Source of the DNA: Dethiobacter sp.
GTDB lineage: Bacteria > Bacillota > Dethiobacteria > Dethiobacterales > Dethiobacteraceae
Assembly: GCA_018335875.1 (NCBI GenBank)
Contig: JAGXRN010000081.1
Location: 1 to 64,000 of the forward strand
DNA length: 64,000 nt
Direction of reading: 5' to 3'
Each line of letters starts with the position of its first letter. The first letter of the stretch is position 1. The notes beneath the pieces are model-generated. The model did not search any database, had not been told where the DNA came from, and worked only from the letters and a program-made list of their open reading frames with translations. Below, in pieces: positions 43,887-53,233 of the stretch. The position numbers and the translations under genes are program-made.

Positions 43887-44807
43887 TTAACTTAACAGTC
43901 TGGCAAAAGCACGCCCCATGATAATATCGACTTCTTCCTGTGTAAAACTAAAGTCATGGGTATCAGGCCCTCTCAGTGCTTTAATCCACTTGTCAACAGG
44001 ACATACCCCGTTTAAATATGGCCCGTCTGTCCCAAAAAAGACACGCCACGGCCCGATATGGTCCACAATTTTTCTCAGCATGCCGTAAAATGAAGTCGGG
44101 TCACTTAAATATTTTCTCTGCAGTCCTGATATATCAACATTACAATTTGGCTTAACGTTGCAGACCATCAGGGCCTCTTCCCACCAATCATGACCGCAGT
44201 GCGCCATAATAATAGGCAACGAGGGGAAGTCACCGGCTACATCGTCCACATACACCGGGCGTGCAAATCTTGACTTCAGCGGTCCCGGTTGGCCTCCGGT
44301 GTGGATGAGAACAGGCACTTTGTACTCAACACACTTCTCATAAAGGGGGTAGACAATCTGGTCATAAGGAAAAAAGCCTGCAGCGGGATGAAGCTTAAGT
44401 CCCTTTAGGCCCCAGTCTTCAACGGCACGCGCAAAAAGCTCTGTTGCTTCCTTCCGCCTGGGGTCAATGGTAAAAAACCCGGTTAAACGGTCGGGAAACC
44501 GTTTAACCGCGGCGGCTACTGCCTTATTTTGTTCTGCCATAGGCACCCCGGGCTCTCCGGTGGCGAGCCCGTAGTCAAGAGCAAAGATACAAGAACGGTC
44601 CACCCCTGCTGCGTCCATGGTCGCTATCAGTTTATTTCCTGTGGAATCAAACAATCTTGTTTTCATGGGGGCAAGTAATGCTAAGGGATCGGCAGGTTCG
44701 CCGCTGACTTTACCAGCACCAGTGGCGGCAACTCTGGCTATACCAAACAAAAAACTGTCATGAATCCACCCTTCATCCACAAGATGGACATGAGAATCGA
44801 TATTCAC
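43887..44807 (-). CDS. Amidohydrolase-2 family hydrolase/decarboxylase
   Basis: 306 aa TIM-barrel metal-dependent enzyme of the amidohydrolase_2 (ACMSD-like) group. HxH metal motif at residues 5-7 (DSHVHL), a later KLHPAAGFF, metal His in IMAHCGHDWW and Asp in FGTDGPYLNG. Members hydrolyse lactones or decarboxylate (hydroxy)aryl or keto acids. GTG start at 44807 with GGGAGG 8 nt upstream. It lies between the electron-transfer genes and the dehydratase genes; substrate unknown. Confidence 0.82.
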   Translation of the reverse strand: MNIDSHVHLVDEGWIHDSFLFGIARVAATGAGKVSGEPADPLALLAPMKTRLFDSTGNKLIATMDAAGVDRSCIFALDYGLATGEPGVPMAEQNKAVAAAVKRFPDRLTGFFTIDPRRKEATELFARAVEDWGLKGLKLHPAAGFFPYDQIVYPLYEKCVEYKVPVLIHTGGQPGPLKSRFARPVYVDDVAGDFPSLPIIMAHCGHDWWEEALMVCNVKPNCNVDISGLQRKYLSDPTSFYGMLRKIVDHIGPWRVFFGTDGPYLNGVCPVDKWIKALRGPDTHDFSFTQEEVDIIMGRAFARLLS

Positions 44808-44857
44808 CTGAAAACCTCCCGTGTCAATTATGCAATGTCAAAGCTGTCAAGCCCTTT

Positions 44858-45700
44858 TTAGGCAAAGGCTTCCGGGACTGATTTAAGTGTTTCATAGCAA
44901 AAGACCGGCCCGTCTTTGCACACATACAGGTTTCCTGCATTGCAGCGCCCGCACTTGCCAAAACCGCACTTCATCCTGTTTTCAAGGGTTGTGTAAATTT
45001 GCTTGTCGGCAAAATTAAGCTTTTTTAAGTTTTGCAGCACAAAGTTGATCATTACCGGCGGCCCGCAGGTTATGGCAATGGCGTTTTCAGGCGAGGGATT
45101 GACATCCATCAGCAATGACGGAACAAATCCCACATAATGGGGCCACTCTTCCTCTTTGATGTCAATGGAAAGATTGCAGCTCACATCGCCAGAGCTGCCC
45201 ATGTCTTCAAATTCACGCTTAAAGCAAAGGTCCGCAGAGGTCCTGGCGCCATAGATGATATTCAGGCTGCCATAGTCATCCCTGTTTGCTTTTACATATT
45301 CAATAATCGGGCGCAGTGGCGCCTGGCCTATACCCCCGCCAATAGTTATGATATTTTTTCCTTTCCACTCATCCACCGGGAAATTATTGCCGTAAGGACC
45401 CCTCACTGTCATTTTATCGCCCTTTTCCAGTTCGTGCAGCGCTTTTGTCACTTTACCGGTGCGCATTACAGAAAAACGGAGGAACTTACCCTCTGTAGGT
45501 GAACAGGAGATGGAAATCATGCTTTCACCAATACCGAGCACTCCGATGATGGCGCACTGTCCGGGCAGGTGACTCCAGTTATATCTTAATTCCTCATCAT
45601 CAAGGACCACTTTAAATGTCTTGATACAGCGGTCGCCAAGGGTTTCAAACCAGGTATCTTCTACAGTTGCAATGTAGGGCTTGTATGGATTAGTATTCAT
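44858..45700 (-). CDS. FAD/NAD-binding electron-transfer subunit (FlxA/AsrB type)
   Basis: 280 aa ferredoxin-NAD reductase-like protein: FAD-binding barrel, NAD domain with GGGIGQAPLRPII, and four C-terminal cysteines (245, 250, 253, 261) for a 2Fe-2S cluster. It matches the gamma subunit of sulfhydrogenase, AsrB, and FlxA of Flx-Hdr complexes. It would be the NAD(H) entry or exit point of the complex encoded here. The start overlaps the previous stop (ATGA), so translation is coupled. Sulfite reduction is unlikely because no AsrC is present. Confidence 0.85.
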   Translation of the reverse strand: MNTNPYKPYIATVEDTWFETLGDRCIKTFKVVLDDEELRYNWSHLPGQCAIIGVLGIGESMISISCSPTEGKFLRFSVMRTGKVTKALHELEKGDKMTVRGPYGNNFPVDEWKGKNIITIGGGIGQAPLRPIIEYVKANRDDYGSLNIIYGARTSADLCFKREFEDMGSSGDVSCNLSIDIKEEEWPHYVGFVPSLLMDVNPSPENAIAITCGPPVMINFVLQNLKKLNFADKQIYTTLENRMKCGFGKCGRCNAGNLYVCKDGPVFCYETLKSVPEAFA

Positions 45701-46704
45701 AATGCCTCCCCAACCTTCGATAAAATGTTAAGAATATCGATATTGACAGGACAGAGATTAATGCACCTTCCACAGCCCACGCAGGCTATAACATTAAATT
45801 TATCTACAAAATAGGAGTACTTGTGGTTTATCCTGTTACGCGTACGCTCCCTGCGTGTGGGTCGTGGGTTGTGGCCGGAAGCATGAAGGGTGTACTCCGG
45901 AAACATGCAGGAGTCCCATGTCCGGCACCTGCGGCTGTCGCAGCCTTCCGACTCATCCTGAATATCAAAGCAGTGGCAGGTTGGGCAAAGATAGGTGCAG
46001 ATACCGCAGCCAAGACAGCTCTCAGACACTTCCGCCCACAAGGGGTCTTCCCACAGGCGCGGCAGCCCGGCTGGAATGGGGCCTGTGTCAGGCGCCTGCC
46101 TTGTAATCTTATTTACCGCTGCTGCATGGAGTTTTTCAGCCGCATCTTTGTCTTCTTTTACAGATTCTTCAAGCAGTCCTTCTGCACTTTGACAAAGTGT
46201 TTGACCTTTCTCTGTGAGAACTTCAAGCAGGTAACCGTCCCCGAGGTCTGTCATCAATACATCCAAGCCCTCTTTGGAGGCGGGGCCGCCTCCCACAGAC
46301 GAGCAAAAGCAGTTGACACAGGGCTCAAGACAGGCCAAACCCACAAGAGTTAAGTCCGCCCGCTTCTGCAAATAATAGGGGTCATCAACATCCCAGGAAA
46401 AAACATTGTCAACTATAACCATCGCCCTGGCATCACATGGGCGAACGCCAAGCATTACCGCCTTACCTTCCTGCACAGGAGCTTCCAAGTCTGTCTTCCC
46501 CAGTTCAAATCTAAGCAATGTTTCTGTCTGCGGGAAAACTACACTTTTAGGCGGGATGGTGGTATTAGCGGCAGCTAAATTGACATTACTTCCCTTGGCA
46601 ACCGGAGCAAACACAAGCGCCTCTCCTCTTTTTTGGGGAGCGTAGACAGTCTGCTCAGAAATCGCTGCAATAAAATCAGCAAGCTTGTCTTTGTTAATTT
46701 TCAT
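45697..46704 (-). CDS. Dicluster iron-sulfur subunit (FlxB/AsrA type)
   Basis: 335 aa. Two C-terminal 4Fe-4S motifs, SCLGCGICTYLCPTCHC (~232-248) and ACVGCGRCINLCPVN (~310-324), after a domain shared with AsrA and hydrogenase beta subunits. It carries electrons between the FlxA-like reductase and other clusters. 4-nt overlap with the next gene. Confidence 0.85.
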   Translation of the reverse strand: MKINKDKLADFIAAISEQTVYAPQKRGEALVFAPVAKGSNVNLAAANTTIPPKSVVFPQTETLLRFELGKTDLEAPVQEGKAVMLGVRPCDARAMVIVDNVFSWDVDDPYYLQKRADLTLVGLACLEPCVNCFCSSVGGGPASKEGLDVLMTDLGDGYLLEVLTEKGQTLCQSAEGLLEESVKEDKDAAEKLHAAAVNKITRQAPDTGPIPAGLPRLWEDPLWAEVSESCLGCGICTYLCPTCHCFDIQDESEGCDSRRCRTWDSCMFPEYTLHASGHNPRPTRRERTRNRINHKYSYFVDKFNVIACVGCGRCINLCPVNIDILNILSKVGEAL

Positions 46705-46720
46705 AAGCTTATATCACCAC

Positions 46721-47704
46721 CTAAAGTATAAAGTTTTCCTTGTCATCAGGACGGTAGCCCACAAGGGGCGGTTTAGCTTCCACGTCTACTCCGGGCTCAA
46801 AGCCGAATTTCTCAGTTACTTCTTTAGTAAGTTTCCTGTTTAACTTGGTAATTGGTATATTGACAGGGCAAACCCTCTCACATTCTCCGCATTCAATACA
46901 GCGCCCGGCCAGATGAAAAGCTCTTGCCAGATGGTAGGCAGTATTTTCCGAAATATTAACCGAGCGGTTTACCCAGGTGGGATTTAACTTGTCGAGTATG
47001 CACTCCTGGCAGTAGCACATGGGACAGACATTGCGGCATGAGTAGCACCTTATACAGCTGGAGAACTTATCCTGCCAGAATGACCATTTATCCTTTGTAC
47101 TCTTCTTTTCCAACTCCGCCACATCGGCAAAGCTTTCATTGCCTCTTGCTGCTACTTCTTCCCGCAGATTTATATCGGCAAGCACTGGGTTTGGATAGCG
47201 GCAGGTCAGGCACTTTTGGGTCAGCAGTTCCTCTCCCACAACTTCTGTTTTCCCCTCCGGGAAGCAAAGGCTGATTTTACCGTTCTCCCACCGCGCCTCC
47301 ACCTGCCCAAAGGTACCCGGATATTTTTCTTCCAGTTTGCTTTGGTCTACTACCCCCTCACAGGGGCAGCCGATGATATATACGCTCTCTCTCTCTATCC
47401 CCTGCTCAACCAACTGCTGCACCACAGCACGGCTGTCGCAGCCCTTTACCATGACAGCAACTTTACGGGTATCAGGCTGCTGCCCCCGGGGGACGGGACG
47501 CTTTTCCGCCAGGGTAAGATAGGTGGCAAGGTTGTTGCTGCAAAGAGGAGAAAATATTAACTCCTCTGCTTCCTCTGGTTTTCTTACAAAGTGAGGGGAA
47601 ACACGAAAGCCATATGTGCCCTGTCTCCATCCGATAAGATATTTAATATCATCGCGAGAGACGGTGTTTTTGGCTATATCCCTTATTTTTTCAAGGTTTA
47701 TCAA
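46721..47704 (-). CDS. Iron-sulfur subunit (FlxC-like)
   Basis: 327 aa. The N-terminal part resembles the FrhB/hydrogenase family (MVKGCDSRAVVQQL). Then come CIRCYSCRNVCPMCYCQEC and a second 4Fe-4S motif CIECGECERVCPVN. TTG start with GGAGG repeats upstream. Electron-wire subunit between FlxAB and MvhD/HdrA. Confidence 0.8.
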   Translation of the reverse strand: MINLEKIRDIAKNTVSRDDIKYLIGWRQGTYGFRVSPHFVRKPEEAEELIFSPLCSNNLATYLTLAEKRPVPRGQQPDTRKVAVMVKGCDSRAVVQQLVEQGIERESVYIIGCPCEGVVDQSKLEEKYPGTFGQVEARWENGKISLCFPEGKTEVVGEELLTQKCLTCRYPNPVLADINLREEVAARGNESFADVAELEKKSTKDKWSFWQDKFSSCIRCYSCRNVCPMCYCQECILDKLNPTWVNRSVNISENTAYHLARAFHLAGRCIECGECERVCPVNIPITKLNRKLTKEVTEKFGFEPGVDVEAKPPLVGYRPDDKENFIL

Positions 47705-47721
47705 GGCTCCTCATCCTCCTC

Positions 47722-48153
47722 CTACCAATCAATCTTGTTCCTGCGAAACTCAGTGAAGGGCCCCGCTTCTTTTGCCTTGTCCACAACCCCAGAAACAACT
47801 TCTTTCCATTTTGCGCCTTCTGAAGCTGAAACCCAGCTCATATTGAAACGGCGGGCATCCACTCCCACATATTCCAGTAACTCTTTCATCACTGAGAATC
47901 TGCGGCGGGCATAGAAGTTTCCTTCCATATAGTGACAGTCGCCGGGATGGCAGCCTGAGATCAAGACACCGTCAGCACCCTGCTGTAATGCATTGACAAC
48001 AAACAGAGGATTCACCCTGCCGGAACACATTACCCTGATTACATTAAGGTTTGGGGGATATTCTATTCTGCTTGTACCGGCAAGGTCAGCACCGGCATAA
48101 GAGCACCAGTTGCATAAAAAGGCAACAACATTTGGTTCAAGATTTTCACTCAT
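47722..48153 (-). CDS. mvhD: Hydrogenase iron-sulfur subunit (MvhD/FlxD)
   Basis: 143 aa with the MvhD cysteine pattern: FLCNWCSYAGAD near the N-terminus, RVMCSGRV, and SGCHPGDCHY. MvhD binds a 2Fe-2S cluster and joins a hydrogenase or Flx module to HdrA. The start overlaps the hdrA stop. No [NiFe] hydrogenase genes are in the window, so electrons probably come from or go to the Flx subunits. Confidence 0.92.
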   Translation of the reverse strand: MSENLEPNVVAFLCNWCSYAGADLAGTSRIEYPPNLNVIRVMCSGRVNPLFVVNALQQGADGVLISGCHPGDCHYMEGNFYARRRFSVMKELLEYVGVDARRFNMSWVSASEGAKWKEVVSGVVDKAKEAGPFTEFRRNKIDW

Positions 48154-50150
48154 TATTTACCCCCCAATACTGCTATTTGCTGCAATATCTGGCTGTCCAT
48201 AAAGGACTTCTGCTGGATTGAACCAGACAGGCAGCCTGCTGCACAAGCGCCACAGCCCTTGCAAAGAGCCTCATTAACCCTGGCCACCAGGACCTCGTTC
48301 CCCATCTTGTTAACAGTTACCAGTTCGACCGCGGTGTAAGGACAGATTTCCACACAGTAGCCGCAGCCTCGGCAGGTTGCTTCGTTGACAAAAGAAATCT
48401 GGGCATGCACTTTAACCTTGCCGCTTGCCATGAGAACAAGCGCTGACGAGGCAGCGCCCTTTGCCTGGGCTACAGTATCGGGAATATCTTTTGGCCCCTG
48501 GGCACATCCTGCCAGGAACACTCCTTCGGTAGCTGTATCCACCGGGGCAAGCTTGGGGTGCGCCTCTAGGAAAAAGCGGTCAGATGACTGGGACAGACGC
48601 AGCAAGTCGATTACTTCTCTGGCGTCCTTGCGCGGCTCAAGGCCCACTGCCAGTACCACCATATCGACTTCATCCTCAAGAGGAGTAGAGTTTAAGGTGT
48701 TTTCCACCTTTATAACCAGCTTACCGTTTCTTTTGAATATCTCAGACGGATTGCCCCGTATATAGCGGACTCCCTCCCGGCGCACCCTGTCATAAAACTC
48801 TTCAAACCCCTTGCCAAAGGCCCTCACGTCCATGTAGTAGACTTTTACATTGGCCTCAGGTATTTTCTCCTTGACCAGGTGAGCCAGTTTTGCTGTGTAC
48901 ATGCAACAAACTCTGGAACAATACTCATTCCCCGTGGATTTATCCCGTGACCCCACGCATTTGATAAATGCTATATCCCTGGGGATAACTTCTCCTTCCC
49001 CTTTTCCCAGCACAATTTTTCCGCCTGTGGGTCCCGAAGCAGAGATTAAGCGTTCCATTTCAAGTCCTGTGAGTACATTATCATAGTCACTGTAGCCGTA
49101 CTCCGGTTTTCTGGCAGCATCAAACACATCAAAGCCTGTGGCGACTATCACAGTACCCACTTTAAACTCTTTTATTTCGTCCTTTTGTTCAAAGTCAATG
49201 GCGCCCGGGGCACAGGCATCGGCACATTTTGGTGATTTTCCACATTTACCCCTTGTCAGCATGAGGCATCTTTGCGGGTCAATTGTATACTTGGCGGGGA
49301 CAGCCTGCGGGAAAGGCAGGTAAACGGCGGACCTGTTGCCAAGCTCCATATTAAACTCACTGGGAACTCGCCCTGCCAGCCTGCACTCCTCAGCACAAAC
49401 ACCGCAGCCTGTGCACTTTTCAAAGTCCACAAAGCGGGCTTTTTTACGTACTTCCACGTTAAAATTACCCACATAGCCGCTGATTTTCTCCACCTGAGAG
49501 TAAGTCATCAGTTCAATATTAGGGTGGCTCGCCACGTCGACCATTTTTGGTGTAAGAATACAGGCGGAGCAGTCTAAGGTTGGAAATGTCTTGTCAAGCT
49601 GAGACATTTTACCGCCAATGGATGGGGTTTTTTCCACCAGGTATACCTTAAAGCCTGCACCCGCTATATCAAGGGCTGCCTGTATACCGGCAATGCCGCC
49701 GCCGATAATCAAAGTGGCAGGCTCAACGCTGACTTCCTTTTCCTGCAGAGGCTCAAGCAACCTCGCCTTGGCAACAGCCGCAGAAACCAGTTTTTTAGCC
49801 TTGGCTGTTCCTTCGCTTTTATCCTTGTGTACCCAGGAGCACTGCTCCCTGATATTGGCTATCTCCAGGTAGTAGGGGTTGAGTCCCGCCCCTGCCAGGG
49901 CCCTGCGAAAAGTTAGCTCATGCATCCGTGGTGAACAGGCGGCCACCACAACCCTGTTTAACCCGTTTTTTTTGATATCTTCTTTGATCAGCAACTGTCC
50001 CGGGTCAGAGCACATATAGGAGTAGTCGCGGGCAACTTCAACATAAGGCAGCTGCTTTGCATACTCAGTAAGCTCATTAACATCAACGGTCTTGGAAATA
50101 TTGACTCCACAGTGGCAAACATACACGCCAATTTTCGGTTTATTGTTCAT
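48153..50150 (-). CDS. hdrA: HdrA, flavin-bifurcating heterodisulfide reductase subunit A
   Basis: 665 aa from the ATG at 50150; the ATG at 50162 directly abuts GGTGGAGG and is too close. N-terminal CHCG domain, FAD-binding GGGIAGIQAAL, a TLDCSACILTPKM cysteine segment, an inserted 4Fe-4S motif CTGCGVCAEEC, and two C-terminal motifs, CRGCGYCVEICP and CKGCGACAAGC. HdrA holds the FAD that splits or merges electron pairs between high- and low-potential carriers. Here it sits between mvhD and etfAB, not beside separate hdrB and hdrC genes. Confidence 0.93.
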   Translation of the reverse strand: MNNKPKIGVYVCHCGVNISKTVDVNELTEYAKQLPYVEVARDYSYMCSDPGQLLIKEDIKKNGLNRVVVAACSPRMHELTFRRALAGAGLNPYYLEIANIREQCSWVHKDKSEGTAKAKKLVSAAVAKARLLEPLQEKEVSVEPATLIIGGGIAGIQAALDIAGAGFKVYLVEKTPSIGGKMSQLDKTFPTLDCSACILTPKMVDVASHPNIELMTYSQVEKISGYVGNFNVEVRKKARFVDFEKCTGCGVCAEECRLAGRVPSEFNMELGNRSAVYLPFPQAVPAKYTIDPQRCLMLTRGKCGKSPKCADACAPGAIDFEQKDEIKEFKVGTVIVATGFDVFDAARKPEYGYSDYDNVLTGLEMERLISASGPTGGKIVLGKGEGEVIPRDIAFIKCVGSRDKSTGNEYCSRVCCMYTAKLAHLVKEKIPEANVKVYYMDVRAFGKGFEEFYDRVRREGVRYIRGNPSEIFKRNGKLVIKVENTLNSTPLEDEVDMVVLAVGLEPRKDAREVIDLLRLSQSSDRFFLEAHPKLAPVDTATEGVFLAGCAQGPKDIPDTVAQAKGAASSALVLMASGKVKVHAQISFVNEATCRGCGYCVEICPYTAVELVTVNKMGNEVLVARVNEALCKGCGACAAGCLSGSIQQKSFMDSQILQQIAVLGGK

Positions 50151-50196
50151 ACTCAAATTCATCCTCCACCTAATTAGCTACGCTGTGCCAACTTAT

Positions 50197-51171
50197 TTAT
50201 TTCCTTAACTCTTTCAGTTTTTCTGTTAATTTGGGGACAACCTTAAAGAGGTCATCCACAATCGCATAGTCGGCAACTGAAAAAATCGGCGCGTTGGGGT
50301 CCTTGTTAATGGCAATAATAGTTTTGGCTGATTTCATCCCCGCCAGGTGTTGGAATGCGCCTGAAATACCGATGGCTATATAGACTTTGGGTTTTACAGT
50401 TTTGCCTGAGGTGCCGACCTGGCGGTCATGGGGCAGCCATCCAGCGTCGGTGGCAGCACGTGAACCGGCAACAACAGCATTTATTGAGGAGGCCAGTTCA
50501 TTTATCAGCGCCATATTTTTTTCTTCCTTGATACCACGCCCAACTGCCACCAGCACATCAGCCTGAGTTATATCGACATCGCCGGCTATGGCCTCTATAT
50601 ATTCAACAAACTTGCGGTACTGGATATCTTCCTTGAGGGGAGATTCTATCTTTTCAACAGCGCCTTTTTTTGATGGTTCATCGGCGAGGAATGATGATTC
50701 CCTCACAGTAACCAGGTAAGGGGCCTGCCCTTTAAAAATAAAGTCAGCATTAACTTTGCCCTGGTAGTAAAGCCTTACCGGGACAAGCTTGCCGTCAGCT
50801 GCTCCCAGTCCTACAATATCGGGTACAAACGGCATATTCAGCTCCACAGCCAGCGCCGGAGCCATGTCGACACCCTGGGTTGTGTGCGCCACCATCACCA
50901 GTTCGGGGCTGTACTGTTTAATTAATTCACTCATTACTTTCTGATAAGCTTCGGAATTATAGTTGGCGAAGAGAGGATCGTCCACAAAAAGGACTTTATC
51001 ACTGTAACCTGCCAGTTTTTCTGCAAATGAGCCAACTCCACTGCCAATCAGGACAGTTACTATCTCACCGCCAAGCTGTGGCGCCACTTTAGACGCCGCA
51101 GTGAGCATCTCAAAACTTACCTCACGCAATTCATTACAGCGGTGTTCTGCCAGGACAAGAATGTCACCCAT
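50197..51171 (-). CDS. etfA: Electron transfer flavoprotein alpha subunit
   Basis: 324 aa. The C-terminal FAD domain has [21 protein letters not shown] and [13 protein letters not shown], the EtfA signature. It accepts electrons from acyl-CoA dehydrogenases as a dimer with EtfB. The ATG overlaps the etfB stop by one base. Lying between hdrA and the HdrCB-like gene, it probably feeds that system. Whether it is of the bifurcating type cannot be judged by eye. Confidence 0.95.
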   Translation of the reverse strand: MGDILVLAEHRCNELREVSFEMLTAASKVAPQLGGEIVTVLIGSGVGSFAEKLAGYSDKVLFVDDPLFANYNSEAYQKVMSELIKQYSPELVMVAHTTQGVDMAPALAVELNMPFVPDIVGLGAADGKLVPVRLYYQGKVNADFIFKGQAPYLVTVRESSFLADEPSKKGAVEKIESPLKEDIQYRKFVEYIEAIAGDVDITQADVLVAVGRGIKEEKNMALINELASSINAVVAGSRAATDAGWLPHDRQVGTSGKTVKPKVYIAIGISGAFQHLAGMKSAKTIIAINKDPNAPIFSVADYAIVDDLFKVVPKLTEKLKELRK

Positions 51172-51959
51172 TACAACAGGCCCCCTTTCACCAGTTTGGC
51201 AGCCATTTTCTCTGCCTTCTCCTCCGGTTCACCCTCAATAATTTCCGCGTTGGAGACTACTTCAGGAATGTATAGCTTCTGCAGTTCAACCATGGAATTT
51301 GCTGCATTCACTGAATTTTCATCAAGGCCAAGGTCTTCGAGCTTTAGCACTTTAAGCTCTTTCCTTTGAGCTTCCCTTAAGCCGCGAATCGGAGAATAAC
51401 GCGGCACATTGATACCTGTCTGAATTGTAAGTACAGCCGGCAGTACTATTTCCACCACTTCGGAGAGGCCGCCTTCCAGTTCCCTCTGCACTTTTACTAT
51501 GCCGTCGCCAACTTCAACTTTTTTGACCATGGCAGCATGGGGCACACCAAGTTCCTCTGCCAGTGCAACACCGACTGACATATTGCTGTCATCACTGGAC
51601 ATGCACCCTGTGAGAACGAGGTCGAATTCATCGCTCTTAATAACCGCGGCCAGAACCCTGGCTGCCTGCAGCGGATTCTGATAATTAATACGCGGGTCAT
51701 CAACACGGATGGCGCTATCTCCACCCTTGGCCAGCGCCATGCGTATCATCACATCAGCATCCTGTGGCCCCATGCAGATAAATTTGACTGTTCCTCCACC
51801 GGCCTCTTTAATCAGTACTGCTTCTTCCACCGCGTAGTTGTCAGCATCATTAATGCCAAAGGAGAACCTGCTGCTGTCAACGCCCTTTCCGGTCGGGTCT
51901 ATTTTTATTTCCGCTTCCGAGGTATCGGGGACTCTTTTGATACACACAAATGTTTTCAT
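51171..51959 (-). CDS. etfB: Electron transfer flavoprotein beta subunit
   Basis: 262 aa, start MKTFVCIKRVPDT with the typical EtfB fold, GGDSAIRVDDP segment and LTGCMSSDDSN. It binds AMP or FAD according to subtype and docks onto acyl-CoA dehydrogenases. It lies 82 nt after the HdrCB-like gene and is coupled to etfA. Confidence 0.95.
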   Translation of the reverse strand: MKTFVCIKRVPDTSEAEIKIDPTGKGVDSSRFSFGINDADNYAVEEAVLIKEAGGGTVKFICMGPQDADVMIRMALAKGGDSAIRVDDPRINYQNPLQAARVLAAVIKSDEFDLVLTGCMSSDDSNMSVGVALAEELGVPHAAMVKKVEVGDGIVKVQRELEGGLSEVVEIVLPAVLTIQTGINVPRYSPIRGLREAQRKELKVLKLEDLGLDENSVNAANSMVELQKLYIPEVVSNAEIIEGEPEEKAEKMAAKLVKGGLL

Positions 51960-52041
51960 ACTGACTCCACCTCCTGATTCGCTATTTTCGGATTATTGTT
52001 ATTAATGTTTTAAAGATTGATCAGTTGCTGTGCCAGCCGGA

Positions 52042-53175
52042 TTACCCGGCAACTTCACCGAGGATTTCCAATATATCGGCTACCTTCATTTCCTCTTCCA
52101 GTCCCTTTGCCTTAAGCGCATCATCAAGTGTGAGGACACAGAACGGACAGGCAACCGCCAGTATATCAGCACCGAGTTCTCTGGCATTTTTAACCCTTGT
52201 TTCCGCCAGGCGCTCTTTGCGGGATTCTGTCTCCACCCACATTTTGCCGCCGCCGCCTTCACAGCACAGGCTGCGCTCCCTCTTACGGTCAAACTCAAGG
52301 ACACTGACACCGGGGATCTTGCTTAAGATAAAGCGCGGTTCATCAAAAACATTATTCTGTTTGCCAAGGTAGCACGGGTCATGAAAGACAATCTTGCTTT
52401 GCAGTTCTTTTGTCAGCACAATTTTTTCGTCTTTCAGAAGCCCGGCACAAAGCTCTGTGTAGTGTAAGACGTCTGCTTTTAGCTGCGGGTACTGGTTTTT
52501 AAAGGTTGAATAGCAATGGGGTGAAACTGTGACAATTCTTTTGGCGTCATAACCGTTGAGCAGTTCAGTGTTATCTTCCACCATCATCTCAAACAGGCCC
52601 GCTTCCCCCAGATTGTACACTTCACTTGAACAGCAGGTTTCCTGCTCCCCGATTAAACCATAATCAATGCCTGCTTTATTCAGGATTTGTATCAGGTTGC
52701 GGGCAATACCCTGCAGCTTGGGGTCATAAGCGACCGTACAACAGACAAAGATGAGATTTTCAACGCTTTCACCAGGCTCGGCTATTTTTGCGTCAAGGCC
52801 GTCTTTCCAATCCATGCGCGTTGCTTTGGGCTTATCCCAGGGGTTGCCCTCCTGGAAAACACTCTCCAGCGCATCCCTGACAGTGGGTTGAATGACACCG
52901 CTTTCCACAAGGATGCCCCGCAGGCCTATCAACACCTCCACAGGCTTAAGGCCTTTCGGGCATCTGACAGCACATGTGTTGCAGGTGGTGCAATCCCAGA
53001 TTTCGGGAAGTTTTGCCAGTTCGTCCAGCATACTTTCGTCAATTGAATCGTAAACAAAGCGGCGGACATTTAGGTTGGTACGTACTGTTACCGGGCAACC
53101 ACCGGTACACCTTCCGCACTGGATGCATCCCAGCAAGTCATGTTTCTCGATAAAACTTTGAATCTCTGAGTTCAT
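52042..53175 (-). CDS. HdrC/HdrB-like fused iron-sulfur oxidoreductase (CCG domains)
   Basis: 377 aa. Two N-terminal 4Fe-4S motifs, CIQCGRCTGGCPV (~17-29) and CTTCNTCAVRCPKG (~61-74), equal HdrC. Two cysteine-rich CCG domains follow (CCTVAYD...CCSSE and DPCYLGK...LCCEGGGG), equal HdrB. No membrane helices, unlike the membrane-bound Etf-linked DUF224 oxidoreductases of syntrophs. Its place directly before etfBA and close to hdrA-mvhD suggests it passes electrons from Etf to HdrA. GlpC-like and other CCG enzymes are alternatives on sequence alone. Confidence 0.83.
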   Translation of the reverse strand: MNSEIQSFIEKHDLLGCIQCGRCTGGCPVTVRTNLNVRRFVYDSIDESMLDELAKLPEIWDCTTCNTCAVRCPKGLKPVEVLIGLRGILVESGVIQPTVRDALESVFQEGNPWDKPKATRMDWKDGLDAKIAEPGESVENLIFVCCTVAYDPKLQGIARNLIQILNKAGIDYGLIGEQETCCSSEVYNLGEAGLFEMMVEDNTELLNGYDAKRIVTVSPHCYSTFKNQYPQLKADVLHYTELCAGLLKDEKIVLTKELQSKIVFHDPCYLGKQNNVFDEPRFILSKIPGVSVLEFDRKRERSLCCEGGGGKMWVETESRKERLAETRVKNARELGADILAVACPFCVLTLDDALKAKGLEEEMKVADILEILGEVAG

Positions 53176-53233
53176 GCTTTTTACCTCACTATCTCAACAT
53201 GGGTTTTCAGCACTAAACAAAACAGGATGGCTA

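Noticed and set aside
44858-46704. Anaerobic sulfite reductase AsrAB
   Set aside because: The two proteins resemble AsrB and AsrA, but the sirohaem subunit AsrC is absent and the neighbours are FlxC-like, mvhD and hdrA, so Flx-type electron transfer is preferred.
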